From positions 1 to 61,029 of the forward strand of contig RFTU01000006.1 in NCBI GenBank assembly GCA_009923315.1: a stretch of 61,029 nucleotides of DNA, in the 5' to 3' direction. A program made the translations under genes and the position numbers. Shown here piece after piece: positions 37,622-47,480 of this stretch (the first letter of the stretch is position 1; every line of letters starts with the position of its first letter). The notes beneath the pieces are model-generated. The model made no database searches. It was not told the DNA's origin and saw only the letters and a program-made list of their open reading frames with translations. This stretch comes from Betaproteobacteria bacterium (GTDB lineage Bacteria; Pseudomonadota; Gammaproteobacteria; Burkholderiales; Burkholderiaceae_C).

Positions 37622-38716
37622 ATGGCCAATTCCAAGGAACACGAACTGCAGTACCCGCTGGGCGAAGCACTGCCGGCTCTGGGTGCCACGATGACGGTGG
37701 CCCCAGGCGTGAAGTGGGTGCGCATGGGCCTGCCCTTCGCGCTGGATCACATCAATCTGTGGCTGCTGCGCGACCGGCTGGAAGATGCTCAGGGGAGCCA
37801 GCGCGAAGGCTGGGCCATCGTGGACTGCGGCATCACCAACGACGCCACCCGCAGCGCATGGGAACAGGTATTCGATGAACACCTGGAAGGCCTGCCGGTG
37901 CTGCGCGTGATCGTCACGCACATGCACCCCGACCACATTGGCTTGGCGCATTGGCTGACCGAGAAGTGGAGCACCCCCGAGCAACCCTGCCGCATGTGGA
38001 TCAGCGGCACCGACTGGAATGCCGCGCGCATGGCCAGCCGCTCCACCATCGGCCATGGTGGTCAGGCTGCAGCCGACTTCTTCGGCAGTCACGGCCTGAC
38101 GGATCCGCAGGCGCTGGAGAAGGTGCGCCAGCGCAGCAACTACTACGGCTCCATGGTGCCTTCGGTACCCGACCAATATCGAAGGCTGCTCGATGGTCAG
38201 GTCTTGACCATCGGGGACCACCGCTGGCGCTGCATCAGTGGCTATGGGCATGCGCCCGAACACATCGCCCTGTACAGCGAGAGCCAACAGCTGCTGATTT
38301 CCGGCGACATGGTGCTGCCGCGTATCAGCACCAACGTCAGCGTCATCGATCTGGAGCCCGAGGCCAACCCCTTGGCCCTGTACCTGCAATCGCTGGATCG
38401 CTATGAAGCCTTGGCCGAGGATGCCCTGGTGCTGCCCTCACACGGCAGGCCCTTCAAGGGCCTGCGTCGGCGCATCGCCCAACTGCGCGAGCACCACCAC
38501 GAGCGTTTGGCGGACACCATGCGGCGCTGCGCCGCCTCGCCGGCCAGCGCGGCAGATCTTCTGAGCGTCCTTTTCAGGCCGAACCTGGATCTTCATCAGA
38601 CCACCTTCGCCATGGGCGAGGCGGTGGCGCACCTGCATGCGCTGTGGCAGCGCGGGGAATTGGTTCGGCGCCGCGGCGCCGACGGTGTGTGGCGCTTCTC
38701 GCCCGTGACGCACTGA
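37622..38716 (+). CDS. MBL-fold metallo-hydrolase
   Basis: 364 residues. The metal site THMHPDHIGLAHWL (HxHxDH) is at about 100-112. Further ligands are in SGYGHAPEHIALYS and SGDMVLPRIST, and LPSHGRPFKG completes the set. The fold is that of glyoxalase II/lactamase-like hydrolases. A C-terminal winged-helix-like segment (LRREHHHERLADTMRR and later LHALWQRGELVRR) resembles the LACTB2/MBL subgroup. It is divergent from liuR with a shared operator, so it may hydrolyse a thioester linked to the pathway (inference). Confidence 0.85.
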   Translation: MANSKEHELQYPLGEALPALGATMTVAPGVKWVRMGLPFALDHINLWLLRDRLEDAQGSQREGWAIVDCGITNDATRSAWEQVFDEHLEGLPVLRVIVTHMHPDHIGLAHWLTEKWSTPEQPCRMWISGTDWNAARMASRSTIGHGGQAAADFFGSHGLTDPQALEKVRQRSNYYGSMVPSVPDQYRRLLDGQVLTIGDHRWRCISGYGHAPEHIALYSESQQLLISGDMVLPRISTNVSVIDLEPEANPLALYLQSLDRYEALAEDALVLPSHGRPFKGLRRRIAQLREHHHERLADTMRRCAASPASAADLLSVLFRPNLDLHQTTFAMGEAVAHLHALWQRGELVRRRGADGVWRFSPVTH

Positions 38717-38723
38717 TGGCCAT

Positions 38724-38740
38724 CGCGGCTGCACGCCGCG
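38724..38740. terminator. Weak bidirectional terminator candidate between convergent genes
   Basis: CGCGGC and GCCGCG pair around TGCAC (6-bp stem), in the 45 bases between the stops of the MBL gene and the amidohydrolase gene. No T-tract follows. Confidence 0.35.
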
Positions 38741-38761
38741 TGCCAGCGGCCCAAGGGGCAG

Positions 38762-40291
38762 TCAGGCCATGCCGCGCTGCGGCGCGACATAACCATACCG
38801 AAGATTGGTACGCGCCGCACCGCCGCTGAGGTCATAGTCGCGTTTGGCCTGCGCCACACGGTCTGATGTCAGTGCGGCACGCTCGGCAGCGCCGTAGCCA
38901 TACAAGCGCGCCGAGTTCTCGCCAAAGATGGCATTCTTCACCGCACCATCGGCTGGCCCCAGTGGCGAAAAGCCGTAGCGCTGGCGCATGGCCTCGGGGA
39001 TCTCCAGTCGACGCAAGGCCTCAATCTGCCACTGCGGTGCGCCGGTCCACACCGCGTCGGTGCCCCACACGACATGGTCTGCGCCCAGCCCTTGAACCAG
39101 CTGGCCCATCATGGCGGCACACAACAAGGGCTGCGCAATCGTGCTTTGGGCAAAGATCTGCCCCAGGTCGCCGTAGACATTGCGCACGCCGAACTTCTGC
39201 GGGATCTCAGCCAGGTCGGTCACCCAGTCGATGCGCCCGGTTTGCTCGAACTGCGCCCAGCCCGCATCCTGAGCGCCGGTATAGCGAAATCCCGAGTGGT
39301 AGATGATGAAGTTCAGCTGGGGCCAGTCCCTTGCCGCCCGTCCCACATCACGAACATCCGCATAGGCCAGCAACTGCGGAAATCGCTGCGTGACCGAAGG
39401 TGGAAACAGGCCCTTGTGAACGCACACATTGCGCAGGCTCGGCTGGTCCTTGGACGCCTTGACCAACTTCTCGTAGAAGGGGTACAGCAGCTTTTCGTCG
39501 TCCAGGTGCCAGGGGTGGCGGGCCAGGTGCTTGTTGGTGTTGTCGCCCACCGTGTAGCCCTTGAAACTATCGGGCTTGTGCACAGCCAGATCTTCGTCCA
39601 CCTTGTCCAACCACCCGGGCAGGCCGGGCATGAAGATGGCGTGCGAGAACAGCCGACGCGCGCCCGACCTCGCATTCACATCCGCGCGAGCCTGAGCCTT
39701 CATGCCGTTGGTGAGGAACCAGTCGCGCGGGTCCTCCGATCCGGAGCCTGAGATCAGCGCGACCTGCGTATCGCTGTCCAGCCAGATTTCCTTGAAGTAG
39801 TTGGCGAACTTGAGGTCGTCGATGGTCTGCGGCTTGCCCGCCAAGGCCGGGTTCCAACCCGCCTTGCCCACCGCTTCGCGAGAACGCACGAAGCCTTCCA
39901 GACGCGTGTCCTCGCGCAGGAAGTGGGTGTGCATGTCCATGATGAACTGTCCGCGCAGGGAGCGGGCGCGCTCGGCAGCGCGTGCCGGATCGGCCGCTTC
40001 GGCCAGGCTCGCGTCGTACAGCGGCCCCTGTGCGCGGCCATAGGCTTCATTCATGGCCACAAAGGCTGCGGCCATGCCCGCCGCGCTCTGGAAGAAGGCG
40101 CGGCGGCTCAGGCCCTGATGGCGAGCCAGTTCCTCACCCAGCTGCTGCAGACGCGACTGCAGGCGGCGCTGCGTGGGCGTCTGAGGGCCCGGGGTGAATT
40201 CCTCGCTAGACACGGGCTGAAGCGGGATAGGCGACCGAAAGCGCAGCCGCTCAGCGGGGATCAGCCGATCCAAGTCATCCGGACTCATCAT
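38762..40291 (-). CDS. Amidohydrolase-family protein with internal Tat-like signal
   Basis: 509 residues. After about 60 polar residues comes LSRRAFFQSAAGMAAAFVAM (61-80), a twin-arginine-type signal with a hydrophobic core, so the protein may be exported by Tat. The rest is a TIM-barrel hydrolase starting FIMDMHTHFLREDTR (metal His pair). It also has VCVHKGLFPPS, NFIIYHSGFRY and HVVWGTDAVWTG near the end, the ACMSD/amidohydrolase-2 pattern. The substrate is unknown. Met at residue 2 is an alternative start. Confidence 0.82.
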   Translation of the reverse strand: MMSPDDLDRLIPAERLRFRSPIPLQPVSSEEFTPGPQTPTQRRLQSRLQQLGEELARHQGLSRRAFFQSAAGMAAAFVAMNEAYGRAQGPLYDASLAEAADPARAAERARSLRGQFIMDMHTHFLREDTRLEGFVRSREAVGKAGWNPALAGKPQTIDDLKFANYFKEIWLDSDTQVALISGSGSEDPRDWFLTNGMKAQARADVNARSGARRLFSHAIFMPGLPGWLDKVDEDLAVHKPDSFKGYTVGDNTNKHLARHPWHLDDEKLLYPFYEKLVKASKDQPSLRNVCVHKGLFPPSVTQRFPQLLAYADVRDVGRAARDWPQLNFIIYHSGFRYTGAQDAGWAQFEQTGRIDWVTDLAEIPQKFGVRNVYGDLGQIFAQSTIAQPLLCAAMMGQLVQGLGADHVVWGTDAVWTGAPQWQIEALRRLEIPEAMRQRYGFSPLGPADGAVKNAIFGENSARLYGYGAAERAALTSDRVAQAKRDYDLSGGAARTNLRYGYVAPQRGMA

Positions 40292-40310
40292 CGCGCAGCC
40301 TCCAAAAGGT

Positions 40311-41270
40311 TCAATCCCCCAAGGGCAATGCCTGCTTCAAGGGCCTCTGTGCCGCTTCATAAGCGGGCAACACCGAACGAACGACATCCCAGAACGCCGC
40401 ACTGTGGTTCATCTCCCGCAGGTGGGCCAACTCATGCACCACCACATAGTCGATCGTGCTCACGGGGAACTGGATGAGGCGCCAGTTCAGCCGCACGAAT
40501 CCATCGGCCGTGGCACTGCCCCAGCGGGTCTGGGCAGAGCTCAAAGACAGGCGGGCAACCGTCACGCCCAACTGCTGGGCGTAGAGCTTGCAGCGCTCCT
40601 CGAACAGGCGCTTGGCCTGGCGCTGCCACCAACTGTGCACCACATCCCGGATCCGCTCGGGCTGGGCATCCGCCGGCAAGCCCAGGCGCAGCCAGCCCCC
40701 GTGAGCCTGGGCGTGGGGACTTGCCGCCATCGCGCCCACGCCGGCGTCCAGGATGGCTCCGCCGGGCGTGGCCACCGCGCCGGCGTCCAGCACCAGGCGC
40801 AGCTCGCGGCCCAAGTAGGGCACGGCGGCGCCATCACCCCACACGATGCGTGCCGCGTTGAGCCGGCGGTTGCGCTCGCCCTGCTCCTGCAGCTTGCGCA
40901 GGATCCAGTCACCCTTTTCCCGGAGGGCGGATTCCACCTCGCCCAAACCAACCCAGCGCGGTGCGCTCACGCTGAGCCCCTCGGGGCCGACCACGAAGCC
41001 GATGGTGCGTCGCTTGCCGCGTCGAAAGGCGTAGCGCACGCGCTGCCCGGCCAACAGGATCTCACGGCCGGCCTGGGGGTGCGACAGGGGCGCCAGAGCC
41101 GAGGCCCCAGTCGATGGCGTGGCAGGGGTTCGGCTGGCAAGGCCACCGGGGGCCAAGCTTGAAGCCGATGGGGGCGGCGGCGGCGGTGCTGACGGGCTCA
41201 TCCCAGGCGCGGGGACCAGGGGTTCAGACCTCTCATCGAAGCCCAAAGCCAATTGCTCGAACGCCGTCAT
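40311..41270 (-). CDS. YgjP-type (DUF45/M48) zinc metallopeptidase-like protein
   Basis: 319 residues. The zinc motif HELAHLREMNHSAAFW (HExxH with a third His) lies near residue 290. WGSATADGFVRLNWRLIQFP and YVVVHELAH are typical of the COG1451/YgjP family. The N-terminal 70 residues are Pro/Ser/Ala-rich and probably disordered. It is followed by plsC upstream on the same strand. Family members are predicted metal-dependent hydrolases; no substrate is known. Confidence 0.85.
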   Translation of the reverse strand: MTAFEQLALGFDERSEPLVPAPGMSPSAPPPPPPSASSLAPGGLASRTPATPSTGASALAPLSHPQAGREILLAGQRVRYAFRRGKRRTIGFVVGPEGLSVSAPRWVGLGEVESALREKGDWILRKLQEQGERNRRLNAARIVWGDGAAVPYLGRELRLVLDAGAVATPGGAILDAGVGAMAASPHAQAHGGWLRLGLPADAQPERIRDVVHSWWQRQAKRLFEERCKLYAQQLGVTVARLSLSSAQTRWGSATADGFVRLNWRLIQFPVSTIDYVVVHELAHLREMNHSAAFWDVVRSVLPAYEAAQRPLKQALPLGD

Positions 41271-41281
41271 GGGCGCACAGT

Positions 41282-42025
41282 CTATGCGCGATAGGCCTGG
41301 GGATCCAGGCGCCGCATTTCGGCCTCGATCCAGGTCTCCACATCCCTCATCAGGCTCTCCGGATCACGCCCGGCCGAAGCGATGGGCTCACCGACGGAAA
41401 CGTCGACCACGCCCGGGCGCAGCAGGAAGGACTTGCGCGGCCAGCAGCGCCCCGAGGTCACCGCAATCGGCACCAGATACGCGCCGGTGACGGTGGCCAG
41501 CCGCGAAGCGCCGGTCTTGTAGACCCCCTGCGAGCCCCGCGGGGTTCGCGTGCCTTCGGGAAACATGATCACCCACACGCCGCGGTCCATCAGGCGCCGG
41601 CCCTGCTCGGCCACCTTGTTCCACGCCTCGGCCCGCTTGCTGCGGTCGATGTGGATCATGTCCAGACGCCCCATGGCCCAGCCGAAGAAGGGGACCAGGA
41701 GCAATTCCTTCTTGAACACGTAGGCCAACGGGTGGCTCATCAGTGTCGGAAAGGCGAAGGTCTCCCAGGTGGATTGGTGCTTGGGGCACAGGATGACCGG
41801 GGTCAGCGAGTCAGGCGCCGGCAGCCGCTCCATCCCTTGCACGCGGCAACGGACACCGCAGATCACGCGCGCGCCCCAGATGGCCACGCGAAGCCAGCCC
41901 ATGCAGAACCCATACAGTGGATCGCCGCGCACGAAGATCGACATCAGCAGTGCGGCCAGGGCCCACGGGATGACCGTGATCGCCATCCACAGGAAAAAGG
42001 TGAGCGAGCGGATGAGGCTCAACAT
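41282..42025 (-). CDS. plsC: 1-acyl-sn-glycerol-3-phosphate acyltransferase
   Basis: 247 residues. It would acylate lysophosphatidate to phosphatidate at the inner membrane. There is an N-terminal membrane helix (TFFLWMAITVIPWALAALLM). The acyltransferase motif I reads KHQSTWETFAFP, i.e. H-x4-D with Glu in the usual Asp place. Motif III is FPEGTRTPRG. The start overlaps the gmhB stop by 7 bases. The gene order glyQ-glyS-gmhB-plsC is common in Burkholderiales. Confidence 0.9.
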   Translation of the reverse strand: MLSLIRSLTFFLWMAITVIPWALAALLMSIFVRGDPLYGFCMGWLRVAIWGARVICGVRCRVQGMERLPAPDSLTPVILCPKHQSTWETFAFPTLMSHPLAYVFKKELLLVPFFGWAMGRLDMIHIDRSKRAEAWNKVAEQGRRLMDRGVWVIMFPEGTRTPRGSQGVYKTGASRLATVTGAYLVPIAVTSGRCWPRKSFLLRPGVVDVSVGEPIASAGRDPESLMRDVETWIEAEMRRLDPQAYRA

Positions 42026-42600
42026 GGGGGACGCAGCAGGGACTCGGCCAAAGCCCCCAGGTCGCGGTGCACCCGCGCACCGGGCACCTGTTGAAGCAAG
42101 GCCGCCACCTGCTGATCGTCCATCGCCGCCGCGCGCCCGGTGCGCACCAGGTGCGGCTGGCAGCCGGCGGCCACCGCCGCCTTGAGGTCACGCAAGTTGT
42201 CGCTGACCATGGGTATCTGGGCCAACTCGATGCTGTAGCGCTGCGCGATCTGCATCATCATGCCCGGCAGGGGCTTGCGGCAATCGCATTGCTCTTCCGG
42301 GGTGTGGGGGCAGAAGAACACGGCATCGAGTCGGCCGCCCGCATCGGCCAAGCGCCGATTCATGGCCTGGTGGACGGCGTTGAGCGAGGCCATGTCGATC
42401 AGGCCGCGCCCGATTCCAGCCTGGTTGGTGGCCACCACCGCATGCCAACCGGCATGGTTCAGGCGCGCCACAGCCTCGGGCGCGCCGGCAATGGCCTCCC
42501 ATTCCTGCGGCTCCTTGACATGGTCCTCTCGGTATCGGTTGAGCACCCCGTCCCGCCCCAGGATGATGAGCTTGACCGCGTGGTGGGCAAGGAGGGCCAT
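42019..42600 (-). CDS. gmhB: GmhB-like heptose-bisphosphate phosphatase with the nucleophilic Asp replaced
   Basis: 193 residues of HAD fold. The family features VVATNQAGIGRGL, FFCPHTPEEQCDCRKPLPGMM (zinc-binding Cys/His loop) and DLKAAVAAGCQPHLVRTG are present. The first HAD motif, normally LDRDGVIN, reads LGRDGVLN: Gly15 (GGG at 42556-42558) occupies the place of the phosphate-accepting Asp, while Asp17 remains. Motif IV is SDNLRD instead of GDSLRD. Family members make the LPS heptose precursor; this copy may be inactive or altered. It starts 3 bases after glyS. Confidence 0.85.
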   Translation of the reverse strand: MALLAHHAVKLIILGRDGVLNRYREDHVKEPQEWEAIAGAPEAVARLNHAGWHAVVATNQAGIGRGLIDMASLNAVHQAMNRRLADAGGRLDAVFFCPHTPEEQCDCRKPLPGMMMQIAQRYSIELAQIPMVSDNLRDLKAAVAAGCQPHLVRTGRAAAMDDQQVAALLQQVPGARVHRDLGALAESLLRPPC

Positions 42601-42603
42601 GGC

Positions 42604-44781
42604 TCAGGCTGCCAGGCGCGACAGATCGGCCACCTGGTTCATCGCCTCATGCAACTGTCTCAACAGCGCCAGACGGTTGCGCCGCAGGGCCTGGTCTTCG
42701 GCATTCACCATGACCCCATCGAAGAAGGCGTCGACCGGCGCCTTGAGCACCGCCAAAGCCTGCAGCGAGCCGGTGTAGTCCTGCGCGTCGAACTGGCGCT
42801 GGGCATCGGGGGCTGCGGTCTGCAGGGCAGCCGCCAGCGCCTGCTCGGGCGCCTCGCGCAGCAGCGCGGGCTCCACACCGTCGGGTATCCCGCCTTCGAC
42901 CTTCTTCAGGATGTTGGACACCCGCTTGTTGGCTGCGGCCAGCGAGGCCGCCTCGGGCAAGGCGGCAAAGGCACGAACCGCCTCCAGCCGCCGGGCCACC
43001 TCCCCCAGGCGCGCCGGGCGCAAGCTCAGCACCGCGTCGACTTCGTGCGCGGTGTAGCCCTGCTCGCGCAGCGCGACGGCCAGCCGGTCGTAGAAGAAGT
43101 CCATCAGGGTCGCCGATGGGTCGTTGATGCGCTCTCCAAACACCGCAGCCGCCGCCGCCATCAATTCGGGCAGCTGCAGCGGCAGGTTCTTCTCCGACAG
43201 GATGCGGATCACCCCCAAGGCATGACGGCGCAGCGCAAAGGGGTCCTTGTCTCCGGTGGGCAACTGCCCGATGCCGAACAGGCCCACCAGGGTCTCCAGC
43301 TTGTCGGCCAGGGCCACCACGGTGCCGGTGTGGTTGCGCGGCAGCGCGTCACCGGCAAACCGGGGCTTGTAATGGTCTTCGATGGCAATGGCCACGCCAT
43401 CACGCAGGCCCTCGTGGCGCGCGTAGTAGGCGCCCATGATGCCCTGCAACTCTGGGAACTCACCCACCATGTCGGTCAGCAGATCGGCCTTGGCCAGCAT
43501 CGCTGCCTGTTGCACCTTGCTGTCGAGCACCTCGAACTCGTCCTTGGCGTCCACGGTGTAGGGCACGGTGGCCATGCGCAACTGGTTCACGATGGCATGC
43601 GCGATCGCCCGCACCCGCTCGGTGCGCTGGCCCTGTGTACCCAACTGACCGTGGTAGACCACCTTCTGCAGCCCCGGCACACGGTCGGCCAAGCTGCGCT
43701 TGCGGTCCTGGTCGAAGAAGAACTTGGCGTCGGCCAGGCGCGGGCGCACCACGCGCTCATTGCCCTGTATCACCGCCGAGGGGTCAGCCGGTGAGATGTT
43801 GCTGACCATCAGGAAGCGGTTGGTGAGCCTGCCTGTGCCATCCAGGAGCGGGAAGTACTTCTGGTTGGCCTTCATCGTGAGGATGAGGCACTCCTGCGGC
43901 ACCGCCAGGAATTCCGGCTCGAACTGGCAGGTCAGCACCTTCGGTCGCTCCACCAGGGCGGTCACTTCATCGAGCAAGGCCTCGTCTTCGATGGGCTTCA
44001 GGCCCAGGGCTTCAGCCGCAGCCGTCAACTGGCGCACGATCTCGGCTCGGCGCGCCTGAAAGCGCGGAACCACGGCCCCATCTTCGGTGAGCTGCCGCTC
44101 ATACGAGTCGGCGTGTTGCAGTTCGATCGACTGCACATGCGCCTCAAAGCGATGGCCCTGCGTGCTGCGGCGGGCGCTCAGGCCGAGCACCGACACGGCC
44201 ACCACCGCATCGCCGTGCAAGGCCACCAGGCCATGCGCCGGGCGCACGAAATTCACGCTCGTCCACCCCGGCTGCACCTCGGGGCCACCCTGCTCCAGTT
44301 GGTAGCTCATCACCTTTGGAATGGGCAGCGACGCCAGCGTCTCATCGAGCGCCTGTTGCAGGCCTTCGGCCAGGGTGGCCCCGGGTACCACGGTGTCCAG
44401 GAACAGGGTCTCGGCCTTGCCTTCGCCTTGGCGCTTCAAGCTCGCGGCGGCCTGGGGTCCCAGCCCCATCGAGGACAGCTTCTTCAGCAAGGCTGCCGTG
44501 GGCTGGCCTTGCGCATCCAAGCCGATGGCCACGGGCATCAACTTGGTCTGCTGCGGACGGTCGGCCGCGCGCGCGGCCACATTCGTCAGGTGCAGCGCCA
44601 AGCGTCGCGGCGTGGCAAACGAAGTGGCCGTGCTGTGCGCATCGGCCAGACCCTGGCCGCGCAGGGCTGCCGTCAGCGAGTCGGCAAAGGCCGCGCCGAG
44701 CTTTTTCAGCGACTTGGGCGGCAGCTCCTCCACCAGCAGCTCCACCAGAAGATTGGCGGCGTTCCGTTCGGGATTGGACAT
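42604..44781 (-). CDS. glyS: Glycine-tRNA ligase beta subunit
   Basis: 725 residues from the ATG at 44781 (MSNPERNAANLLVELL); a TTG three codons upstream would overlap glyQ. The N-terminus LLVELLVEELPPKSLKKLG, the repeats ATPRRLALHLTNVA and PRLADAKFFFDQDRK, and a C-terminal anticodon-binding domain all fit. It works with glyQ as the alpha2-beta2 bacterial glycyl-tRNA synthetase. It lies 5 bases downstream of glyQ. Confidence 0.96.
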   Translation of the reverse strand: MSNPERNAANLLVELLVEELPPKSLKKLGAAFADSLTAALRGQGLADAHSTATSFATPRRLALHLTNVAARAADRPQQTKLMPVAIGLDAQGQPTAALLKKLSSMGLGPQAAASLKRQGEGKAETLFLDTVVPGATLAEGLQQALDETLASLPIPKVMSYQLEQGGPEVQPGWTSVNFVRPAHGLVALHGDAVVAVSVLGLSARRSTQGHRFEAHVQSIELQHADSYERQLTEDGAVVPRFQARRAEIVRQLTAAAEALGLKPIEDEALLDEVTALVERPKVLTCQFEPEFLAVPQECLILTMKANQKYFPLLDGTGRLTNRFLMVSNISPADPSAVIQGNERVVRPRLADAKFFFDQDRKRSLADRVPGLQKVVYHGQLGTQGQRTERVRAIAHAIVNQLRMATVPYTVDAKDEFEVLDSKVQQAAMLAKADLLTDMVGEFPELQGIMGAYYARHEGLRDGVAIAIEDHYKPRFAGDALPRNHTGTVVALADKLETLVGLFGIGQLPTGDKDPFALRRHALGVIRILSEKNLPLQLPELMAAAAAVFGERINDPSATLMDFFYDRLAVALREQGYTAHEVDAVLSLRPARLGEVARRLEAVRAFAALPEAASLAAANKRVSNILKKVEGGIPDGVEPALLREAPEQALAAALQTAAPDAQRQFDAQDYTGSLQALAVLKAPVDAFFDGVMVNAEDQALRRNRLALLRQLHEAMNQVADLSRLAA

Positions 44782-44786
44782 GGTGT

Positions 44787-45731
44787 TCAAGCCGCCTTCT
44801 TTTGCAGCTGCTCGCGCTGCTCGGCCAACTTGACCAGGGTCTCGTCGGCCCAGGCCTTGGGGGCCAGGGGGAAGCCCAGGCGCGCGCGGCTGTCCAGGTA
44901 GCTGGCCGCCACACTGCGCGCCAGGTTGCGTATGCGTCCGATGTAGGCCGCGCGCTCGGTCACGGAAATCGCACCGCGCGCATCCAGCAAGTTGAAGGTG
45001 TGCGCAGCCTTGAGCACCTGCTCGTAGGCGGGCAAGGCCAGCTGCTGCGTCATCAGGTGCTGGGCATGACCTTCATGCGCGGCGAAGGCCTGCAGCAGGA
45101 ATTCCACATTGGAATGCTCGAAGTTGTAGGTGCTCTGTTCGACCTCGTTCTGGTGGAACACGTCGCCGTACGAGATGCCCGGAGCGTAGACGAGGTCGTA
45201 CACGTTCTCCACGCCCTGCAGATACATGGCCAAACGCTCCAGCCCGTAGGTGATCTCGCCGGTCAGCGGTCGGCAATCGATGCCGCCGACTTGCTGGAAG
45301 TAGGTGAACTGCGTGACCTCCATGCCGTTGAGCCAAACCTCCCAGCCCAGACCCCAGGCACCCAGCGTGGGGTTTTCCCAATCGTCCTCGACGAAGCGCA
45401 CGTCGTTGTTCTTCAAGTCGAAACCCAGGGCTTCAAGCGACCCCAGATAAAGCTCCAGGATGTTGGCCGGGGCGGGCTTGAGCACCACCTGGTACTGGTA
45501 GTAGTGCTGCAGGCGGTTGGGGTTCTGGCCATATCGGCCGTCCTTGGGGCGGCGACTGGGCTGGACATAAGCGGCCTTCCAGGGCTCGGGGCCCAGCGCG
45601 CGCAAGAAGGTAGCGGTGTGGCTGGTGCCCGCGCCCACCTCCATGTCATAGGGCTGCAGCAAGGCGCAGCCCTGGCGGTCCCAATAGTCCTGCAAGCGCA
45701 GGATGATCTGCTGGAAGGTCAGGGTGGTCAT
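44787..45731 (-). CDS. glyQ: Glycine-tRNA ligase alpha subunit
   Basis: 314 residues from the ATG at 45731 ([17 protein letters not shown]). The class II synthetase core has [58 protein letters not shown] and [20 protein letters not shown]. It carries the aminoacylation site for glycine. The frame is open further upstream, but this Met is the conserved family start. Confidence 0.96.
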   Translation of the reverse strand: MTTLTFQQIILRLQDYWDRQGCALLQPYDMEVGAGTSHTATFLRALGPEPWKAAYVQPSRRPKDGRYGQNPNRLQHYYQYQVVLKPAPANILELYLGSLEALGFDLKNNDVRFVEDDWENPTLGAWGLGWEVWLNGMEVTQFTYFQQVGGIDCRPLTGEITYGLERLAMYLQGVENVYDLVYAPGISYGDVFHQNEVEQSTYNFEHSNVEFLLQAFAAHEGHAQHLMTQQLALPAYEQVLKAAHTFNLLDARGAISVTERAAYIGRIRNLARSVAASYLDSRARLGFPLAPKAWADETLVKLAEQREQLQKKAA

Positions 45732-45801
45732 GAGGGGGTGTGGTGGGGAGCCCCTGCGAGAAGACAGGCGCAAACGCCCGATTTTAGGGCCGTGGGTCGC
45801 T

Positions 45802-47448
45802 TCAGCCGATCGACAGCCGGCTGCGGCGACAGGCCAAGCCCGCCGCAGCCAAGACCAGCAGGGCCGCACACCACAGCGGCGCCAGCCCGTAGCGCCCAGC
45901 CCATTGCGCATAGGGCGTCAAGCCTTCGCGTCCCTCGGCTTGAGCGTCGAGCACCCCCGGCTTTTGGGGCTCGAACCAGGCACGCACCTGCCCGTGATGG
46001 TCGATCACCGCCGTGGCCCCCGTGTTGGTGGCGCGCAGCATGGGCCGCTGCAGCTCCAGGCTGCGCAGGCGTGAAATGTTCAAGTGCTGGTCGATGGCGG
46101 CCGTCGGACCGAACCAGGCGATGTTGCTCACGTTCACCAACATCGTGGGCGCGCCCGTGGGGTCGTGAAAGCGCAGCGCCAACTCTTCACCGAAGAGGTC
46201 TTCGTAGCAGATGTTGGGGGCCAGCCGCTGACCGGCAAAGGCATAGGACGCTTGGACACGCGCACCGCGATCAAAGTCGCCCAGCGGCATCCGCATCAGG
46301 TCGACGAACCAACGAAAGCCCGTGGGAATGAATTCGCCAAACGGCACGAGGTGTTGCTTGTCGTAGCGGTAGGCCAGCGGCAGCCCCTGCTCCGTGACCG
46401 GGTGGGCCGGGCCCGGTGCCCAAGCGGCAGGGCCCGATGGCACGGGGCCCCAGGCCACCACCGAATTGCTGTAGCCGCCGGCTGCTGTGGTCAATGGCAG
46501 GCCCACCAGGGCCGCGCGCAGACCACCCGACTCCAGAAATGGCCGGGCCAGATCGGCCCAGACAGAAGGTGGCAGGTCTTGCGGCAACAGCGGCACTGCG
46601 GTTTCGGGCGCCACCACCAAGGTGCCCGCAGCCTGATGCATGGCGGACTGCAGATCGTCGAGCAAACGGGTCAGGCGGCCGGGGTCGAACTTCTCATCCT
46701 GGGCCACGCCGGTCTGCACCAGCGACACCTTCAGCGTGCCGGTGGACCGGGTGAAGTCGTGTGGCAGCCAGGCCACGGCTGAGGCGGCGCCCAGCACCAC
46801 CAACGCAGGCCATAGACCCCGCACGACACCTCGCCTTCGATGCCCCGTACCCACTCCGACCGCGGCCAGGGAAGCCGAGAACCGTGCCCGGCCCACGGGC
46901 GGCGCGGAAGCACCCCAGGCCCAGGCCCAGGTGGCGCCGATCAGCGCCAACCAAACGCCCAGGCCGTACACGCCCACCCAGGGCGCCCAAGCCACCAGCG
47001 GCGAATCCACCTGCGCATATCCCGAGGCGACCCAGGGGAAGCCGGTGAACCACTGGCCGCGCGCCAACTCGGCCAGCAGCCACGCGGCGGCGAAGGCCGG
47101 GACATCCCAGCGGGCGCGCCCGGTGCGCCAACGGGCCGCCAGGCCCATGGCGGCGGCCCAATACAACGACAGAGCGCCGCTCAAGGCCAACACCGCCGCC
47201 GCCGCCAGCGGCGCTGGCATGCCGCCGTACTGGTGCATGCTGATGAACAGCCACCAAGTGCCGCTGAGCATCCAAGCCGTTCCGAAAGCCCAGGCGCTGG
47301 CGGCGGCTGCACCGGGCGTCTGACGCCACACCGCATGGGCCAGCACCGCAGCGGCCAACGGGCCCCACCACCACGCCTCGGTGTGCACATGGGCCACGGT
47401 GGATGCTGCACCGGCGGCAGCCGCGGCCAGCATCCACAGAGGCTTCAT
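45802..47448 (-). CDS. lnt: Apolipoprotein N-acyltransferase
   Basis: 548 residues. It adds the third acyl chain to lipoproteins in the inner membrane. Multiple N-terminal membrane helices are followed by a periplasmic nitrilase domain. The catalytic triad is seen as Glu in [16 protein letters not shown], Lys in [14 protein letters not shown] and Cys in [14 protein letters not shown] final membrane helix ([20 protein letters not shown]) ends the protein. It lies directly downstream of corC, the usual corC-lnt order. Confidence 0.93.
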   Translation of the reverse strand: MKPLWMLAAAAAGAASTVAHVHTEAWWWGPLAAAVLAHAVWRQTPGAAAASAWAFGTAWMLSGTWWLFISMHQYGGMPAPLAAAAVLALSGALSLYWAAAMGLAARWRTGRARWDVPAFAAAWLLAELARGQWFTGFPWVASGYAQVDSPLVAWAPWVGVYGLGVWLALIGATWAWAWGASAPPVGRARFSASLAAVGVGTGHRRRGVVRGLWPALVVLGAASAVAWLPHDFTRSTGTLKVSLVQTGVAQDEKFDPGRLTRLLDDLQSAMHQAAGTLVVAPETAVPLLPQDLPPSVWADLARPFLESGGLRAALVGLPLTTAAGGYSNSVVAWGPVPSGPAAWAPGPAHPVTEQGLPLAYRYDKQHLVPFGEFIPTGFRWFVDLMRMPLGDFDRGARVQASYAFAGQRLAPNICYEDLFGEELALRFHDPTGAPTMLVNVSNIAWFGPTAAIDQHLNISRLRSLELQRPMLRATNTGATAVIDHHGQVRAWFEPQKPGVLDAQAEGREGLTPYAQWAGRYGLAPLWCAALLVLAAAGLACRRSRLSIG

Positions 47449-47480
47449 GGCGGCAGGCTCACGCGTTGGCCGAAGCCCGA

